The notes: generated by a model not told the origin, from the sequence alone. A stretch of 64,000 nucleotides of DNA from Ancylostoma caninum (GCA_037903475.1 JBAJFG010000462.1:248001-312000); one strand, 5' to 3'; shown: positions 24,101 to 37,299, counted from the stretch's first letter. Numbers and translations are program-made.

Positions 24101-26733
24101 CGGAATGACAATAAAAACAAAACAAATATAATGTACCCAATATTTTATTTTATAACCCAATCCCCTCGAAGCTCAGCACACGTGGTCCGATCTGTTTTTA
24201 ATTTTTCATTCTCTATCTAGAATGAATTTCTCTGAAGCACTCAGAATAACGGGAGAGGGCCACGATTAGCTCGTCTCTTGATCGGAATCTTGTCCTTGAC
24301 GGGAAGCTGTTAAGATTCTAGGATAGATACAGGTACAAGGGAGCCAATAGGAAAATATCAGTAAATGAGGTGGAGTTTTGGATTTCATTATTACAAGTTC
24401 TTTGATGAGCCATAACACCTGCTTGAGCGGACATGCTGAAGTGGAGCGACAATTCTTTTTCCCTGTTCAAATCTGCGCGGTCGCACGGCTTACCGCAGCG
24501 AAAGCTTCTAAAAATCTCGCCTAATATTCAGTTTCAATGGCCTTTCCATCAGAACCTTGGAACTCCCAAAAACAAACGTCGACACCTTTCCCACCTCAGT
24601 GAACGGCACTTTCTTCCTCAGAATCCATTCTTCGTATCCAATCTACTGTTTTCATTGCATCTTTTGTGACTAAAGTGTAGCGCTTGATCTGTTCTCCAAA
24701 ATGCATCACAGTTTCGATTTGAAATCTAACTCAAGCATTCAAAATAATATTTTGATTTCCATGCTGATTGCGTTTTTGTTCGGAATTAAACAGATGCGGC
24801 ACTCATTGTTGAAAACATTTTTCTCTAAATTCGTTCGACGATTAAATAAAAACCAATGACTAGTAATAGGTGCGCTGGATTCCCTCATGTAGCACGCATC
24901 GTATTCTATCTGTCAAATCCTTGTCAACGATTTTATTCACTTTTTCTAGTGTGGTCCCTTTCCTTCACATTTTGCACATGAACTAGTGTTTGCACGTGTT
25001 CAGCTTCACCTGGTTTTCAGAACTCAGGAACTATCGCCGAAAAAATGAAGGTGATGATCCTCCAAAATCAGCATCCAAGTGGTTCGGTTAAAGGCAGCAC
25101 TCACGGAAATTCTCACTTCTGAAATGTCGCTTACCATGTAATCGGCCGCTGGACAATCGCAACAGTAAGTTGAACACCTTGAATGGCCGCCTGCTTGCGA
25201 AGATACTACCGTGGACATATCTGCCGCTGTGGACAAAAGAGTTTCGTCCCTAAAAACCCCGATGTACCGCGGAATCTTCCACCCAAACCTTTCCGTGAGT
25301 GCTGCCTTCAACTTGGGGCTTTCTCTTCCAGTTCGAAAAATTAATGACCACTTAAATCCAGCACTTCTCTCGTTAGTAGTTGCTTGACTCGACTCCCTCG
25401 TCAAAAGCAGAGACTTCGTTAGATCGATTTGAAATTCACAGTCAGTCCATGTAAACGACTCTCAAACAGAGTTGCAATGAAATTTTTGGAAAAGAACAAC
25501 TCCTTGGTTCTGATTCCGGAAACTTTTCGAACGGCCCCGTATTCTTAGATTTACTGGGAAGGAAGCTTGCTGGTTTTTATCAAGGTATTTTCCTTCTAAC
25601 AACCTAATCTAACAATTTCATGAAGGAATCATGAGCAGGTTTCATTGCAGGCTTAGAGTACATAGTGAATTTTTGTTCTACTCGAACAATTCGCGTCTTT
25701 AATTTATTTCTTCTCACTGCTTTCTTAATTAGCTTCGCCTTCATTATGCTCACACTTGTCAAGTGCTGTTCTCGTTTCCATAACAATTTCTTTTCAGGAA
25801 AGGGCTCCGGAGAGGTATAGACGACCATCGTTGTGATTCGCTAATGATGCTAATGGAAAAACTAAAAGAGATGAAAAATCGACCATCTTTCGTTCTTCTT
25901 GAGAATGTTGTTGGATTTGAAGATTCTTCTGCTCATGATGCCGTCATCGCTACACTCCACAATCTCAACTATGGAACGAAGGTGACTTTGGCGAGGTGCA
26001 GCATACGTCTTGGTTTTCAACGAGCAAATCTAGAGACATTTTCTTTGGGAATCCTACCAATAATTGCTGACGTTGTGCATTTGATGTTTCTCATTCCATA
26101 ACGGAGCCCTTCGTTTAGGAATGCATACTTTCGCCTCTGCAGTTTGGTGTCCCAAATTCACGTCCTCGATACTATCTTATTGCGTCTACGCGATTTCCAC
26201 TCGGAGAAATGGCTGAAGAAATTTCAAGATGTTTTCCACAAGAAAATTCCGTGGAAATAGAGGAGATCAGCAGCTTCGTAGATGGAACTTTGCGCACTCC
26301 CTCACTGTTCTTAGATAAGGATGTGATCCAACGGCATGGGCGTGCCTTGGACATCATTCTTCCATGTTCCACGAGATCTGCTTGTTTTACGAAGTCCTAT
26401 GGGAGCTATATTTCTGGATGTGGGTCCTACTTTTGTGACAGGTATAGACCATTTCCGTTTTGTCTTCGCGTCCCCATGATTTTCGTTAAATCCACTTACA
26501 GGCCTGATTTTGTAAGTGATAATCGACTGACGCATGCAGTTCTGGATAATCCAGATGACTTGGTTGGAACTCTGCGACGACTTTCTCCAAGAGAAGTGGC
26601 GAACTTGATGTGCTTTCCAAAAGATTTTGAAGCTCCTCCGGGTGTATCGGATAGACAGATGTATCAGTGTCTTGGGAATTCGATCAACGTCCGTGTTGTT
26701 TCTTCCATTTTACAGTTGTTGCTCCATTCGTAG
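21151..26733 (+). CDS. DNMT2: DNMT2/TRDMT1 tRNA (cytosine-C5) methyltransferase, 6 exons, 328 aa
   Basis: Members of this family use S-adenosylmethionine to methylate C38 of tRNA-Asp and related tRNAs. Exons are 21151-21211, 21622-21731, 22990-23066, 25798-25981, 26119-26441 and 26502-26733. All junctions use GT-AG and the phases agree. Visible motifs are I (FYSGIGGMHYALR), the SAM-binding acidic block (CDINTTANKIYSHNFP), IV (MMSPPCQPFTK, with catalytic Cys in PPCQ), VI (VLLENVVGFE), VIII (PNSRPRYYLIA), the DNMT2-specific CFTKSYGSYISG, and X (LGNSINVRVV). The length of 328 residues is near the short end of the family (human about 391, yeast Pmt1 about 330). No stop or missing catalytic residue was seen, so it is probably functional. 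Introns 2 and 3 are long, about 1.26 and 2.7 kb. The start is the first ATG, directly before motif I. Confidence 0.96.
25024..25404 (-). other. 126-codon open frame inside DNMT2 intron 3, unrecognised
   Basis: An open frame on the strand opposite DNMT2. It has a Cys/His-containing stretch (STYCCDCPAAD) and a hydrophobic/His tail (LILEDHHLHFF), but no family was recognised. It could be a transposon fragment, a nested exon or chance. Confidence 0.2.
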
Positions 26734-26897
26734 CGTTGTTGTTGAAGAGTTAGATTATTTGAATTGTTTGTTGCGATTTGTTTTGTTCCTGGAATCATAA
26801 AGGTCACAAATTATGTGTATTGCATTCCATTATGTATCATTTGCTGAAGAAATGCACTACTTGAACTCGCCCAAAAACCTGAACCACAGAACATAGA

Positions 26898-26903
26898 AAT
26901 AAA
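26898..26903 (+). terminator. Candidate poly(A) signal for DNMT2
   Basis: A canonical AATAAA lies 165 bases after the DNMT2 stop codon, within GAAATAAAATTTG. The distance suits a worm 3' UTR. Confidence 0.55.
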
Positions 26904-29200
26904 ATTTGTAGCGATTCTTCCGAAAACTGCAAAATTTCCCGGAAAACTGCAGAAATCATGACTCTTCAAACCTCATGATCCTTACGGGGATTTTCTCCTC
27001 AACTTTCTGTATCTTACTTTAGGGATCGCAACTAACCATCCCTGCATTTGATGGTGCGCAAGTAGCTCGCAAACTTTGAAGCAAATTAGGAAATGATCGT
27101 ATTATTGCTAACTGACACATAAGGGGTTCAAGGAATCCCCACTAATGGTAGAATAGTGGTCTAATGATAAAACCCAACCCATAGCAAACTTTGTACTTCA
27201 TGTGCACTATGGAACAACAAATTAGCATACCTTTTCCGGCAGGATCATTAACGTTTCAAAAATTTTGGATGTGGGCGCAAGAATAGAGTGCAAATGTATC
27301 CAGGTGTTATGCAGGTACTCATTCGTATTCGCAAGCAGTCTGAGAAGTAATGGACACCAGGAAAAACATTTTCAACCGTTCCTATCCCACGTGATTTAAG
27401 GGGAAATACGAAAGGAACTGAGTGAAGGAAAGGAAGAAAATCAGGTCCTCAATTTTTAACTTGAAAAATCAAAAATCTCAACAAATGAAATAAATTCCAT
27501 TGTTTTTGCTGTGAACAAGAGTCGTGAAGCTTTTCCCCCTGTTTGATAATCTGTTAAGAAGCGCTAGATTGTCGGTTGTTTGTTGCCGGCTACCCGTTTT
27601 CTGTAAATTTGCAATTTTTCAGTGTGCAGTGAGGGCCCATAGGACGTTCGTAGTCATCCGTTGTATATCGGGGAATAAAACTGGATATGGCCACGAAGTA
27701 TGAAAAAACTGTTTCTCAGTTATATTCCTGAAATTTCTATGAATTTATCAAAAGTCCCGTCGCTGAACTCTGAGAATCCGAAGCTAGTGACAGCTGGGCA
27801 TTTTCTGCGAGATACGCCAAAGTCAGTACAAACTACTGTAACACATTTCATATCACTTTAGGATGGAAAGTTGAAACACATGTGGGGTGGCGAACTTGAA
27901 ACCGAACAAATGTGCTGACGCAAATTTAGAGACAGAAACATCAGAAGCAGCTAAAATTGAGAGGTCGAACTAGTTTCTTGGAAAAAATTATTCAGAACAC
28001 GAATTTGCGAGTTTTGACCGAACTGTATAATCATAATGAACGAAAATAAGACTCGGAAGTCAGTGTATTCGCTTTACACATACGTAACATTAGCTTGGAG
28101 CATGTTGTATCGTGAAAGCTGAAGATGATAAAAATGCCCTTCACCTTTTTCTCTGTAGAAGGTCAGCTCATGAAGAGTTTTTCAACGTTCATGGTCTCGC
28201 TAGGTAAATGTCAATAAAGAAGCAAAGAGGGACTATTCTGGGATTGCTGTGGGCGATCCATTTGATACCGTGCGTGGAGCGAATCATACATGGAAATTCA
28301 GAAACGCCGCTCTTCCACTTTTCGGTATTCCATGTGGTTATGCAGTTGTAATATGTACGAGCAATACAGTCAGAGAGTCAGAGGCACTTTTGAATTTAGT
28401 CAGAACGTCACTAGCTACTCCATTGGCTATTGTGTAACGACTTCGATGTTGGAGAACCGTTGAAGAGTACTTCCTCAAAAAACCTTTGTTTTTTAGGATT
28501 CATGCTAGATAATCCACTCCGAGCACGTGTTCCGCAGCAGTAGAAACTCTATTGCTGTTATGTGTTTTGAAAAGCCGCCGACGCTGTGCCGGAAAAGCGT
28601 TCAAGTTGCCCAAAGGCCCATTTTCTGCACCGCGGCGGTCGGCAAATATCTGCTTTCGAAAGCTGGCTCGAATTTCGATAACTTTGCTGGCGAGCGGTTC
28701 AGCGCCCACCGGTTGTCTAAAAATTTCTCCATGTCTGCCATTTCGTGTAGATGTTGTGATGCGGCAGTCCTCTGTAAGAAATTCTGTAAGAAAGGGCTTG
28801 ATAAGGCCATTAGGCAGTCTCCAGCTACGGTACCACAGATACCATTAAGGTATGGCAACAAAAAAAAACGAAGCATGACGCGTTTGGGCGTCTTTTTCGC
28901 CTTTTGCCGAGGGGTAACAATGTTGCCGTTTTAATTAGTGTACTGCGTAGCATCAGAACAACGAGGAAGGTTATTGGGGGTATCCGAAACAGCTAACATT
29001 TCAAGTTGAATTCGAAATAGAGATCAGATCGAAAATAATTGCTTTCCCACCGATTTCGACCGAACTTGGCGAGGATTCATTAACGCATAATTAAGCGAAA
29101 TGAGGTTAGCAAACCAACTTTGATATTTTGCGCATCCTAACGTTGCGTACTCTCTAGGTACTTTCTAGGAATTCTTGCCCCTTTCTATTATGGATAATCC
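26904..29200. other. Intergenic DNA; one weak exon-like block
   Basis: Mostly AT-rich DNA without recognisable features. A plus-strand open stretch at about 28240-28437 (in part DPFDTVRGANHTWKFRNAAL) looks mildly protein-like but has no family match and no confirmed splice partners. Open frames on both strands at 28500-28930 are probably repeat-derived. Confidence 0.3.
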
Positions 29201-29269
29201 GTTGTCTGAAATGAATTGTTTTTCTGCAGCCATTTCTATTTTTTTCTGCACCATGTTTATGCCTTAAAA

Positions 29270-30300
29270 TGTAGCGTCCGTCATTCAGCGGTTACCGTCG
29301 CGCTCCGCCTATATCGTGTTTCACTGCGGGCTCTTGAGAGGGACATCGGCGCCCTCACTCCAGAGTCAATATTGGGACAGAAGAGGTGTCGCGGTTTCCT
29401 GTTGAAACCCCGCAACCCTTTTCCTCCTAAACAGTTGTTGTCTTTGTTTGCCTGCATTCACGAATTTTGCAAATCACTGAGTCCCTAGTAAAGTCTCTGG
29501 ATCAGTTCGCTTCGTTCTGGGTGTTTTTTTCCTCCTTTTACTTCCCTTTGCGAGAAAAAACCCGTTTGATGGGTGTGCCTTCATTCCCGCGTAATTTACT
29601 ACTCTTGGCCATTAACGCCACTGCCTAATTGCCGATTTTGGAATGGATGCGATTTTGATCGTAATCAGTTCGCGCGGTGACGACTGCGACCTTGCGATTG
29701 TCACTCGTTTATTGTGGCCGCGAAATTGAGTGACTGGTCGCTGACTGCTCCTTTGCGTGCGTTTCGCATGCCTCTGACTGACCTCGTTCCAGTGGAGCGG
29801 TTGGGTTTCTCAACCTCGAACTGGGCGTGTTAAGCGGCGCGAAGGAAACGCATGAGCCTACAGCATTGGCATCGAATGGATGGGTGTTCCATGCCCTTTG
29901 TCTGGGATTCCCACAGGCGCTATCGTTTATTTGTTTATTCACCTTGGCGATCGCTGGATCATCTATGCAAACAGCGTTCATTCGATTAACACCACCCGTC
30001 AACCTGCACATTTTTATCCTTTTGTTATTCCTCTTGACGTCGGTACTGCTCATTCTGCAAACTATAACTGCTCTGACTTGTGTGCCAACGAAATGAGGCC
30101 CAAGTTTTCTTTTTTGTTCTGTGCATGGGAATATTCCATAGCTTCTCGAAAACGTTTTATCCATGCTAAGGTTAGTTTTAAGCAGGCATTCAACTGCTTG
30201 AGGGCTGCCTCTTGGCGTATAGGGTTAGCATTGCGGAATTGATCGCCTCTCCACTGCGCGGTGGTGTTAATGCAGCAGCTCTGCAAGCACCAGCTGAGGT
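29270..30300. mobile_element. Probable dispersed repeat with long spurious open frames
   Basis: GC-richer than its surroundings, with overlapping open frames on both strands. The minus one, 29709-30164, is 151 codons and in part reads NTHPFDANAVGSCVSFAPL. The composition and lack of any domain suggest a decayed transposable element. The boundaries are approximate. Confidence 0.4.
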
Positions 30301-31008
30301 TTCATCGACGGGTCACTCGCCTCCGTGTAAATCCGGATGTGTATCACACGCATTTTCAATAATTTTCCCTTCATTGCTTGCATAATCACTCCATGCCTGG
30401 GAAAGTGACCGTCTAATTCCGGCATATTGGGACTCGTCAACCGATTATTTTTTTTTGGGTTTTCTGAATATTTTTAGTCCACTCATTAGTCTGAGTCCTC
30501 GTCATCTGCCCTTTGCACGTTCGTGGAAAATTCAGGTGTTCATTGTTTATTTGTTTGCTTATTTCAATTTTTATTTTAGTTTGTCTGTGCGTGAGGAAAT
30601 CGTGAGAAACAACGGATTTTAATCACTGAAGTTATGAGCAGAAGTTAGAATAAAATGCGACAAGGGGACAAAAATAGTGAATTAGTACACAGATTCTCTC
30701 AGATACTTGTCCAATAGTTCTTTGCACTGCGCTTAGATGCATGTAAAACACATTACTTGGAGAATTGCAGTAAAACAGACCCAGCTCTTTTCTGTTAAGG
30801 AAATCACCAGGCTCCAAGCATCAGTATTGACATCATTATTGTCATTCTCATCCGGCCATCTCATTATCAGTCATTCTAGATCCACCTCGAAAAAGCTGGG
30901 GTGGCAACTATACATGGGACCGAATAAAAACCGAATCGTTTTGTTTCTTTAATTGACGTTTTAGGAAACAGTTTCGACATCCAGACATTCGAGAATATGG
31001 AAGGCTAA

Positions 31009-31186
31009 AGCTCTTCTTCTCTCTCATATAGCCAATTCATTGGTCTCTAATGTTGAAACATTGGAAATTTCCATTTATTCGAAATATTCACTCGATAGCA
31101 AAAATATTCGATTTCGAATAAATGGAAATTTCGAATGTTTCAACGTCAGAGTCCAATGCATTGCTGTACGAAAGAGAAGAAGAGCT
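31009..31186. repeat. Long imperfect foldback (hairpin) about 178 bp
   Basis: Arms are at 31009-31085 and 31111-31186 around a loop of about 25 bases. The inner 37 bases pair almost fully (GTTGAAACATT...CCATTTATTCGAAAT against ATTTCGAATAAATGG...AATGTTTCAAC). The outer arms pair through AGCTCTTCTTCTCT/AGAGAAGAAGAGCT. The loop is AT-rich. No coding sequence. Confidence 0.8.
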
Positions 31187-32967
31187 TGATGACTTTCTCA
31201 TCCTGGAATATCTAGACCTGTGAATTGTTTTCTAAAGTGTAAATTAAAGTAAGAAAATTATTCGATTTTTATCCGGTTCCAAGTATAGTTGCAACGACCT
31301 GGCCATTCCAGAACTTGCATAAATTATTTATTACTTGATTCGGAGTTATCGACATGCTCCGTTTGGGCCTGAAACCTCAATTCCTAACAGCTTCTGCTGT
31401 TGAAACGGCTGTCTAGAACCAAAATCTGTCTCCAAATTGAAAACCCTTGGGTCTGTAGATTTGACTGCCGTGGATTTTCGCATTAGTCAAGGGGGAGGTC
31501 AGCGTTTAAGTCATTATTAGCAGGTTAGTAAGATTAAAACCATTCATTCTCTTTTATGGTTCAACTCGCGTAGACATCCAGCTATGTATAGCAAATGAAT
31601 CTCCTTACATCCTCATTTGTTGCGAAACTAACTAGGCATCCCAGGCAATAAATTCCTCTAAAAAAACATTCGGGATCCACATTTGTTTTCTTTTTGCTTG
31701 TCCCTTTGCTTCATCACAGTGCGGAGCATTTCAGATTAGGCTACATAGCAGGAACAGCGCTGAAGGCATTCATCATTTTGTGAAACAATCGACTGTATTT
31801 TAAATTCAAATAGTGGGTTTCAGGAATTATTCGCTATATCGTTGCCACAACTAAGTCGATGTGTTGATCAATGCGTTCATGGCAGAAATCCAGAGCCGAT
31901 TTCATTATCGGATGGTAGTCCCCTACTGGGGTTTCCCTGTTATGAATTGGTCTGCATTTCATTTTGTTCTGACGAAGTTCTTATCATAGAACAGAAGTAA
32001 CAAAAATTTACATTCTGAGCCTACCTTTTAGCGAAGTTGGTGTAGGAGTTGTGTATAGGGATGCATTTATGCAAGTAACTCTGAAGTCAGCTTTCTTGTT
32101 AAAGTGTTCTTAGGATGAAATTTCGTACTGATGTGAGCATAAATCTGTGAGCATAAATCTCCAACACCCACACTTAATCTGAAGCTTATTGTCAGCAAAT
32201 TACCGTGGCTAGGAGTACAATGTAGAGGTGAGCCTCGGAAAAGTCTTTTCCATTATTTGTCACCATTTTCATTCTCTCTCATGGTTTACTTCTCTCAAGC
32301 AGAATTTCCCACTTAACTTATTGTTCCTCGCTTTGTATTTCTTTCTCATCTTTACAGATTTCGGACTCGAAGTCTTTTAAGAAGTTTTTTTTTAACTAAT
32401 GGATTACTATTCGTTATCGTGCGCTCTGTCGCTGTCTCAATTCTGGTTCAAAAATTTGCTTGTAGATTAGTGACTCATGACTCTGATTTTCGCTCCAGAA
32501 TATGTGCATTCCCAACCCAACAATGGAAAAGATTCTCGTGCTAATGAGTTCAAATCTTTATAAGCAGTCACAGGTAACAAACGTCGCTTTAGGACAGCGA
32601 AAGCCGGTGAACCCTTTTCCGTGACCCTCCCCCATTCTGTCCGCCCAGGGTCCCTAACGGATTCGTCGTTTCTGCTAAGTTGCTCATCCAAGTCCTGGTA
32701 TAGTTACACTCGTATTTTGCGTTCAGTTCGTTCTCAGTTGAGGGCCTCTTTACCTTCTGTAGTGGGAGACCGGCCCTGTGAAACGCTACGAGAACAGGTC
32801 CGTGCGAAGGATTTAGGAACAAGAGAATTTAACATTTTTGTGATTTTCAGTTCTGAGTTTCCGTGATATTTTTCTGGAGCACCATTGAGTCCAATCAAAT
32901 AAACAAATACGTTTCCACTTCTATAATATACCCTTACTTTTTCCACTTTTAATGTTTTTACGACTCC
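31187..32967. other. Intergenic DNA
   Basis: No gene is supported. Overlapping open frames near 32467-32866 contain a proline/arginine-rich minus-strand stretch (RDPGRTEWGRVTEKG) of unknown origin. Confidence 0.3.
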
Positions 32968-33279
32968 TTACTGTTTATTCAAGACCGCGACAAGGGCATA
33001 TGGCAGAGTAGGCGATTTGTTTCGGTTGGGCGCAGAATTGAATGAGGGGTACACCACTTGTGGTCGTCCTTCGGCGCTGTGCACCTCTGCATCATCGTCT
33101 CCACCAAAATCGATACCATGCGAGTCCGTGGAAGAACGTCGTGTCGGATAGTTCCTTGCACTGGTCTGTGCCCTTCCGAGTTCTCTTCCAGACAGCTGCA
33201 GCCGGCTTAGGCTCAGGCTACTGCTGGCCTCAGCTGTTTTCTGACGACCGCGAAGGGGCACTATCAGCTGGGACGAGTT
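32968..33279 (-). CDS. Candidate terminal exon of an unrecognised minus-strand gene
   Basis: An open stretch of about 103 codons that ends in TAA. It begins after a possible TCATCAG acceptor at the 33279 side. The protein has low-complexity Ser/Arg-rich and acidic parts (SLSLSRLQLSGRELGR, SHGIDFGGDDDAEVHS) and ends NKSPTLPYALVAVLNKQ. The composition looks more protein-like than the flanks, but no family was recognised. It may belong with the exon at 35510-35661. Confidence 0.35.
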   Translation of the reverse strand, partial: NSSQLIVPLRGRQKTAEASSSLSLSRLQLSGRELGRAQTSARNYPTRRSSTDSHGIDFGGDDDAEVHSAEGRPQVVYPSFNSAPNRNKSPTLPYALVAVLNKQ

Positions 33280-35509
33280 GCTGATGACTTAATCCCTCCG
33301 TCTCGGGACTAATTGCTTCGGCCACGGAAAGAGTTCGAGTATAACATCGATTGTGGCCTTCTCACGTTTACTCACACGCATATGCCACTCACATTTTATC
33401 GATCGCCGAGAGGCCATGCGCTGGATGACTGGATTTTTATGGAAGATCACGGCCTGCACTCTTGCACGTATTCAATTTTTGTTGTACTCTTGATCGATTT
33501 CCCTAAACTACTCTGAGGATTTTCCCCCTACATATTGGTTTCTTGTACTTACGGCGATACCTATTTTTAAGGTGATTATTTTCCGCATTATTTCGAGCAA
33601 AAACTACCTCTCGTGCTACGTGCCTGCTCCAGAAATATGCAGTGGTAACCTGTTTCCTCCTTTCCATTCTTGCTGTGCTTCTGAATCAACAATGACAAAT
33701 TGTAGAATTATTGTCCATTGCGTCAAGAATTTCTGGATCGAATCCAGGCGAAATCTGTTCACCTCCTCATGCTGAATGTTTTGAGAGCGCCAACATCCTC
33801 GCTTTTATCTCCCGAAAGAAAGAATTCCTGAAAAACATCGCGACATCAGCCGAGCAGATCAGTCCTCAAATCCGTTGTGTTTTCTTTACTGTACATATAC
33901 TTGAGCAACGTATGCAAGCGATAGACTACTCAAGACTTTTGACTGTTTCTTTGGGGCACAAGAACGACGAAAAGATTTGTCCTACAATCGTGATATCGTA
34001 CTATGCAGTTCGTGGGTTCTACACGGGTTCAGCTGGCATATCTGCGTGCCGAAGTGCCGGTGCTCTATATAATATTTTGCTCTTGTAATATCCTGCCATA
34101 TTATCCCTGTAAAACTATCGAACATGATAAATTCAGCTTCTCTTGAAGACATCGAGGGTTGCCCCAGGCTATGAGTGGGTCCCGGTGGCAGTGATTTGAA
34201 ATCACAGTAAACAATGTTACTAAAAAAATAACTAAAAAAACGAGTAAACGTTGTTTCTTGAGAAGTTTTAATTGATATTAGAGCTGTTATACATTTCATT
34301 CCCGTCCAGTGGGGTCACCCATCTCTTCAGCAACCCATGTCTAACTCAATTTTGGCGAACTAGACAGCAATATCGAGACTAAAATCGGCTTATGGATGGT
34401 TCAAACTCAGTGACTGTGACTGTGACTCAGTCGCGTTGGTGAATGAAGTATTATTTGGATGATGTTAGTAAGGCAATCCTGGGTAATATTTGCTTAATGC
34501 TGTGACGTCACTTACTACTTATCTGCCAATGTTAGTCATCTTTTTCTTGGATTTGTAAAAGATTACGTGGAGGAGCGGTGTACTTACAGATGTGAATGTA
34601 TGTGGGTGTCCCAGCTTCCCCTCATTTTGTTCCTGCTGACGCAAGAAAAGAGGAGAAATCCTTAGACCGGGCGGGTATCACGAACTGCTTATACGTACTT
34701 GGCGTGAAAATGAAAAAAAAAACCTATTTATTTACTGCATGAATAAACAATTCATATGAGGGAAATTGGCGTTTTTATAGTACAATTTGCTTTTTGGTAC
34801 AAAATATAGTTCATTGTCCTAAAAATCTCGGAGTAAATCCTTCCAAACGAACTTCCCAGGTGAACGGCGGATTCGAAGAGCTCACAGAGAAAATTATCTT
34901 GTTTTTTTAGCTTTGTTTCTTCATTTTTACATACATGCGGTAGAATCACAGTAAGAAACTGGTTGGAAGTCCTAATTTTGTCATGAAAGTGAAAAATGGC
35001 AGTATCATGCGAAATCTAATGCAAATATTCGTGAAAGGCTTATCAAATAGCTCCTGTGCAAGGTTTCAATTCTAGGAGACGATATCTGTCGCGTACCTAC
35101 CTTAGGTCTAACAACGCTGGTTTACAGCACAAATTAAGTATGATTCTCGTGATGAGGTCATCGAATAATCTCGAAAGTCGATTTTTGAGAAGAATTTTTT
35201 TGGTCCTTGGGATTTTTGATGCAGATGTGATCAGGCAGTAGTGGTAAATCTTATTGTATTCCACTTCGTTTTGGTGTTGTAAGCGGGTATTACTTTTACT
35301 TGAGAAATGTACAGTAACGGCGTGAGAAATGACCACAAGTCCTTGAAGCGCGAGCTGATGTTATCTATGAGCCCCATTCAACGCCTCGACCGCAATCTCA
35401 GTGGACACAAGAAGAACGAAGTGTGAATCATAAGAATCTAGGATCAGGATCATCGGCCTCAGATGATATCTTTCTCGCTGGTACTGTACATATTTGTTTT
35501 CCTTTTCAC

Positions 35510-35661
35510 TGTTTGTAGCTCTCATGGAGAAGGAGTGCAAAGAAAGCACTATGCATCCTAAAGCGATGATTCTCAGGCATGATGCATTTACGTCGAAGCC
35601 TGTGCTTGACGTCATCTTCTCCATCGATTTCGTCATTTGCACAAGAATTGGATTCAGAAGT
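35510..35661 (-). CDS. Candidate internal exon of an unrecognised minus-strand gene
   Basis: The block is bounded by a strong acceptor (GTTTTCAG on the minus strand) and a GTGAAAAG donor. In phase 0 it reads through about 50 codons, starting TSESNSCANDEIDGEDDVKH, with RRKCIMPENHRF later. It ends in phase 2. Acidic and basic patches are visible and no domain was recognised. Upstream and downstream partners are unresolved. Confidence 0.4.
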
Positions 35662-36493
35662 CTGAAAACACCTTCGCAAGAGCGTTGACTGCCACGGCGT
35701 AGGAATAGGATCTGATGCCTGGAATTGCTAGTCTACTGAATCCGTAGTCCAAATTACATTAGTAATACACATCTTTGGTAACACGACCAGCTTGATCGCC
35801 GCAGTCTGTCAAGTTGTTTTTGAATGGTGCTCTCTTACCGTATTGCTGTGACTCATAATTCTGAGTTAAATTCAAGCGTGGCTGCGAATCACAGGATGCT
35901 ACTTACCTTACCGGATAGTACCTGCAGCACTCTCTGGAAACCTGTTAATTCTGATTTGTTTTAAGCACGTGAATGCATTTCTCGGCATAATCCGGGTGAT
36001 TGAGGAAACTTCAGAACAAAGATCATGTTCATCACTTCTAATATCTCAATTTGTCGTCATTATTTATTTTTTCACTTCTCCTTATTTATTACACTAGAAA
36101 TATCTATTTATTTACTACAGTTAGTCACCTATTCGGTTAGTTTATTTATAACCCTCGTTTTTGACTAATAATGCGTTTACCAAGGCATTCGTTCGCATTT
36201 GTGCTACATCTGCATTGGAATAGAATACTCAAGACCTCTAGTAAACACTTTCGCGAAATCGTACAACTAAACCTGGCTAATGATGATGTGATGAAGTGAA
36301 GCAGATTGTTCCACGTCGAGTCCAGTACATTCTTCTCTCTCGCACCCATACAGCATATGAATTATTAGTATTTTCCCTACAGCGATGCTACTCTAGTACA
36401 AAAGACTCCACTGCTACTCAAGACCTCTAGCACACACTCGCAGCACGCGCTGGCTCGCAACGTGACACTGCGGCTGTCTGCGTGTCCGCACAT

Positions 36494-36711
36494 TTAACTG
36501 GTACCAGCATTCTTGTTTTCGTCACATCCTCCTGTTTCCTGACTTGACCTGTCCAAACGGGTGGTAAAACGCGTTCGTATGGATCTTGACATTGTATTAT
36601 ACTTTCCCATAATTAACTTTTCGAGTGACCTTCTCTGGAGCGAGCTTTCCCGGATTTTCACTTCACCTACATACATTGTTACGCCCGTGTGCATGTCAAT
36701 TGCGTCTTCTC
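36494..36711 (-). CDS. Candidate terminal exon of an unrecognised minus-strand gene
   Basis: After a CGACTAG acceptor-like site the frame reads EDAIDMHTGVTMYVGEVK, then SLEKLIMGKYNTMSRS and RFTTRLDRSSQETGG, and stops at TAA (36494-36496). The composition is protein-like and basic. A neighbouring minus-strand open frame at 36740-37024 (in part NLHAKHLRHKPQTRRLNGEG) may be another exon or a repeat. Function is unknown. Confidence 0.35.
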
Positions 36712-37299
36712 CTAGTCGTTCGATATGATAGTGCTTCGATTATTTTTTAAATTCTATTTGATGTACTGCTATTTTGTCCACTTTGAACCAGCTATCTCCC
36801 TCCCAGTAAGAAATATGAGTCATTTTCGAAACGACTAGAACACCAAGATGGAGTATGACTTCCACTTGAAGCCTCGACTCATCGTTAACAGAACTGCGAT
36901 TCCGCCCATCACTCATCCACGGTGTCCCCTCCCCGTTCAGTCGGCGGGTTTGTGGCTTGTGCCGCAAGTGTTTGGCGTGCAGATTAGGGTGTTCATGCGC
37001 ATACCCTTTGTTGCAGCATTGCACCGCATGTAGTTTAGTTTCCCATTTCGTTCAGCGAATTCGCAGGATTTATTCTGGATCTCACGTTCAACTGAATACT
37101 ACTTCATTCATGCTCAAGTAACTACTACAAGTTCTCCTCATTCGCGTAATTCATTTAGGAATTTTTTGAGCAAGGCCCAAGTTCGGGTTTCGTGAAATCT
37201 TGACATGATGACAGTTGATAGAAGTCTTATGAATTGTGTCTGTGTAGGAAGATGGGGTATTTGAGAGGGTAGGTTACAAATGGCTCGACTTTCCAGGTT

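Noticed and set aside
29709..30164. 151-codon minus-strand gene
   Set aside because: Overlapping long frames on both strands, no splice sites or domain, and repeat-like composition.
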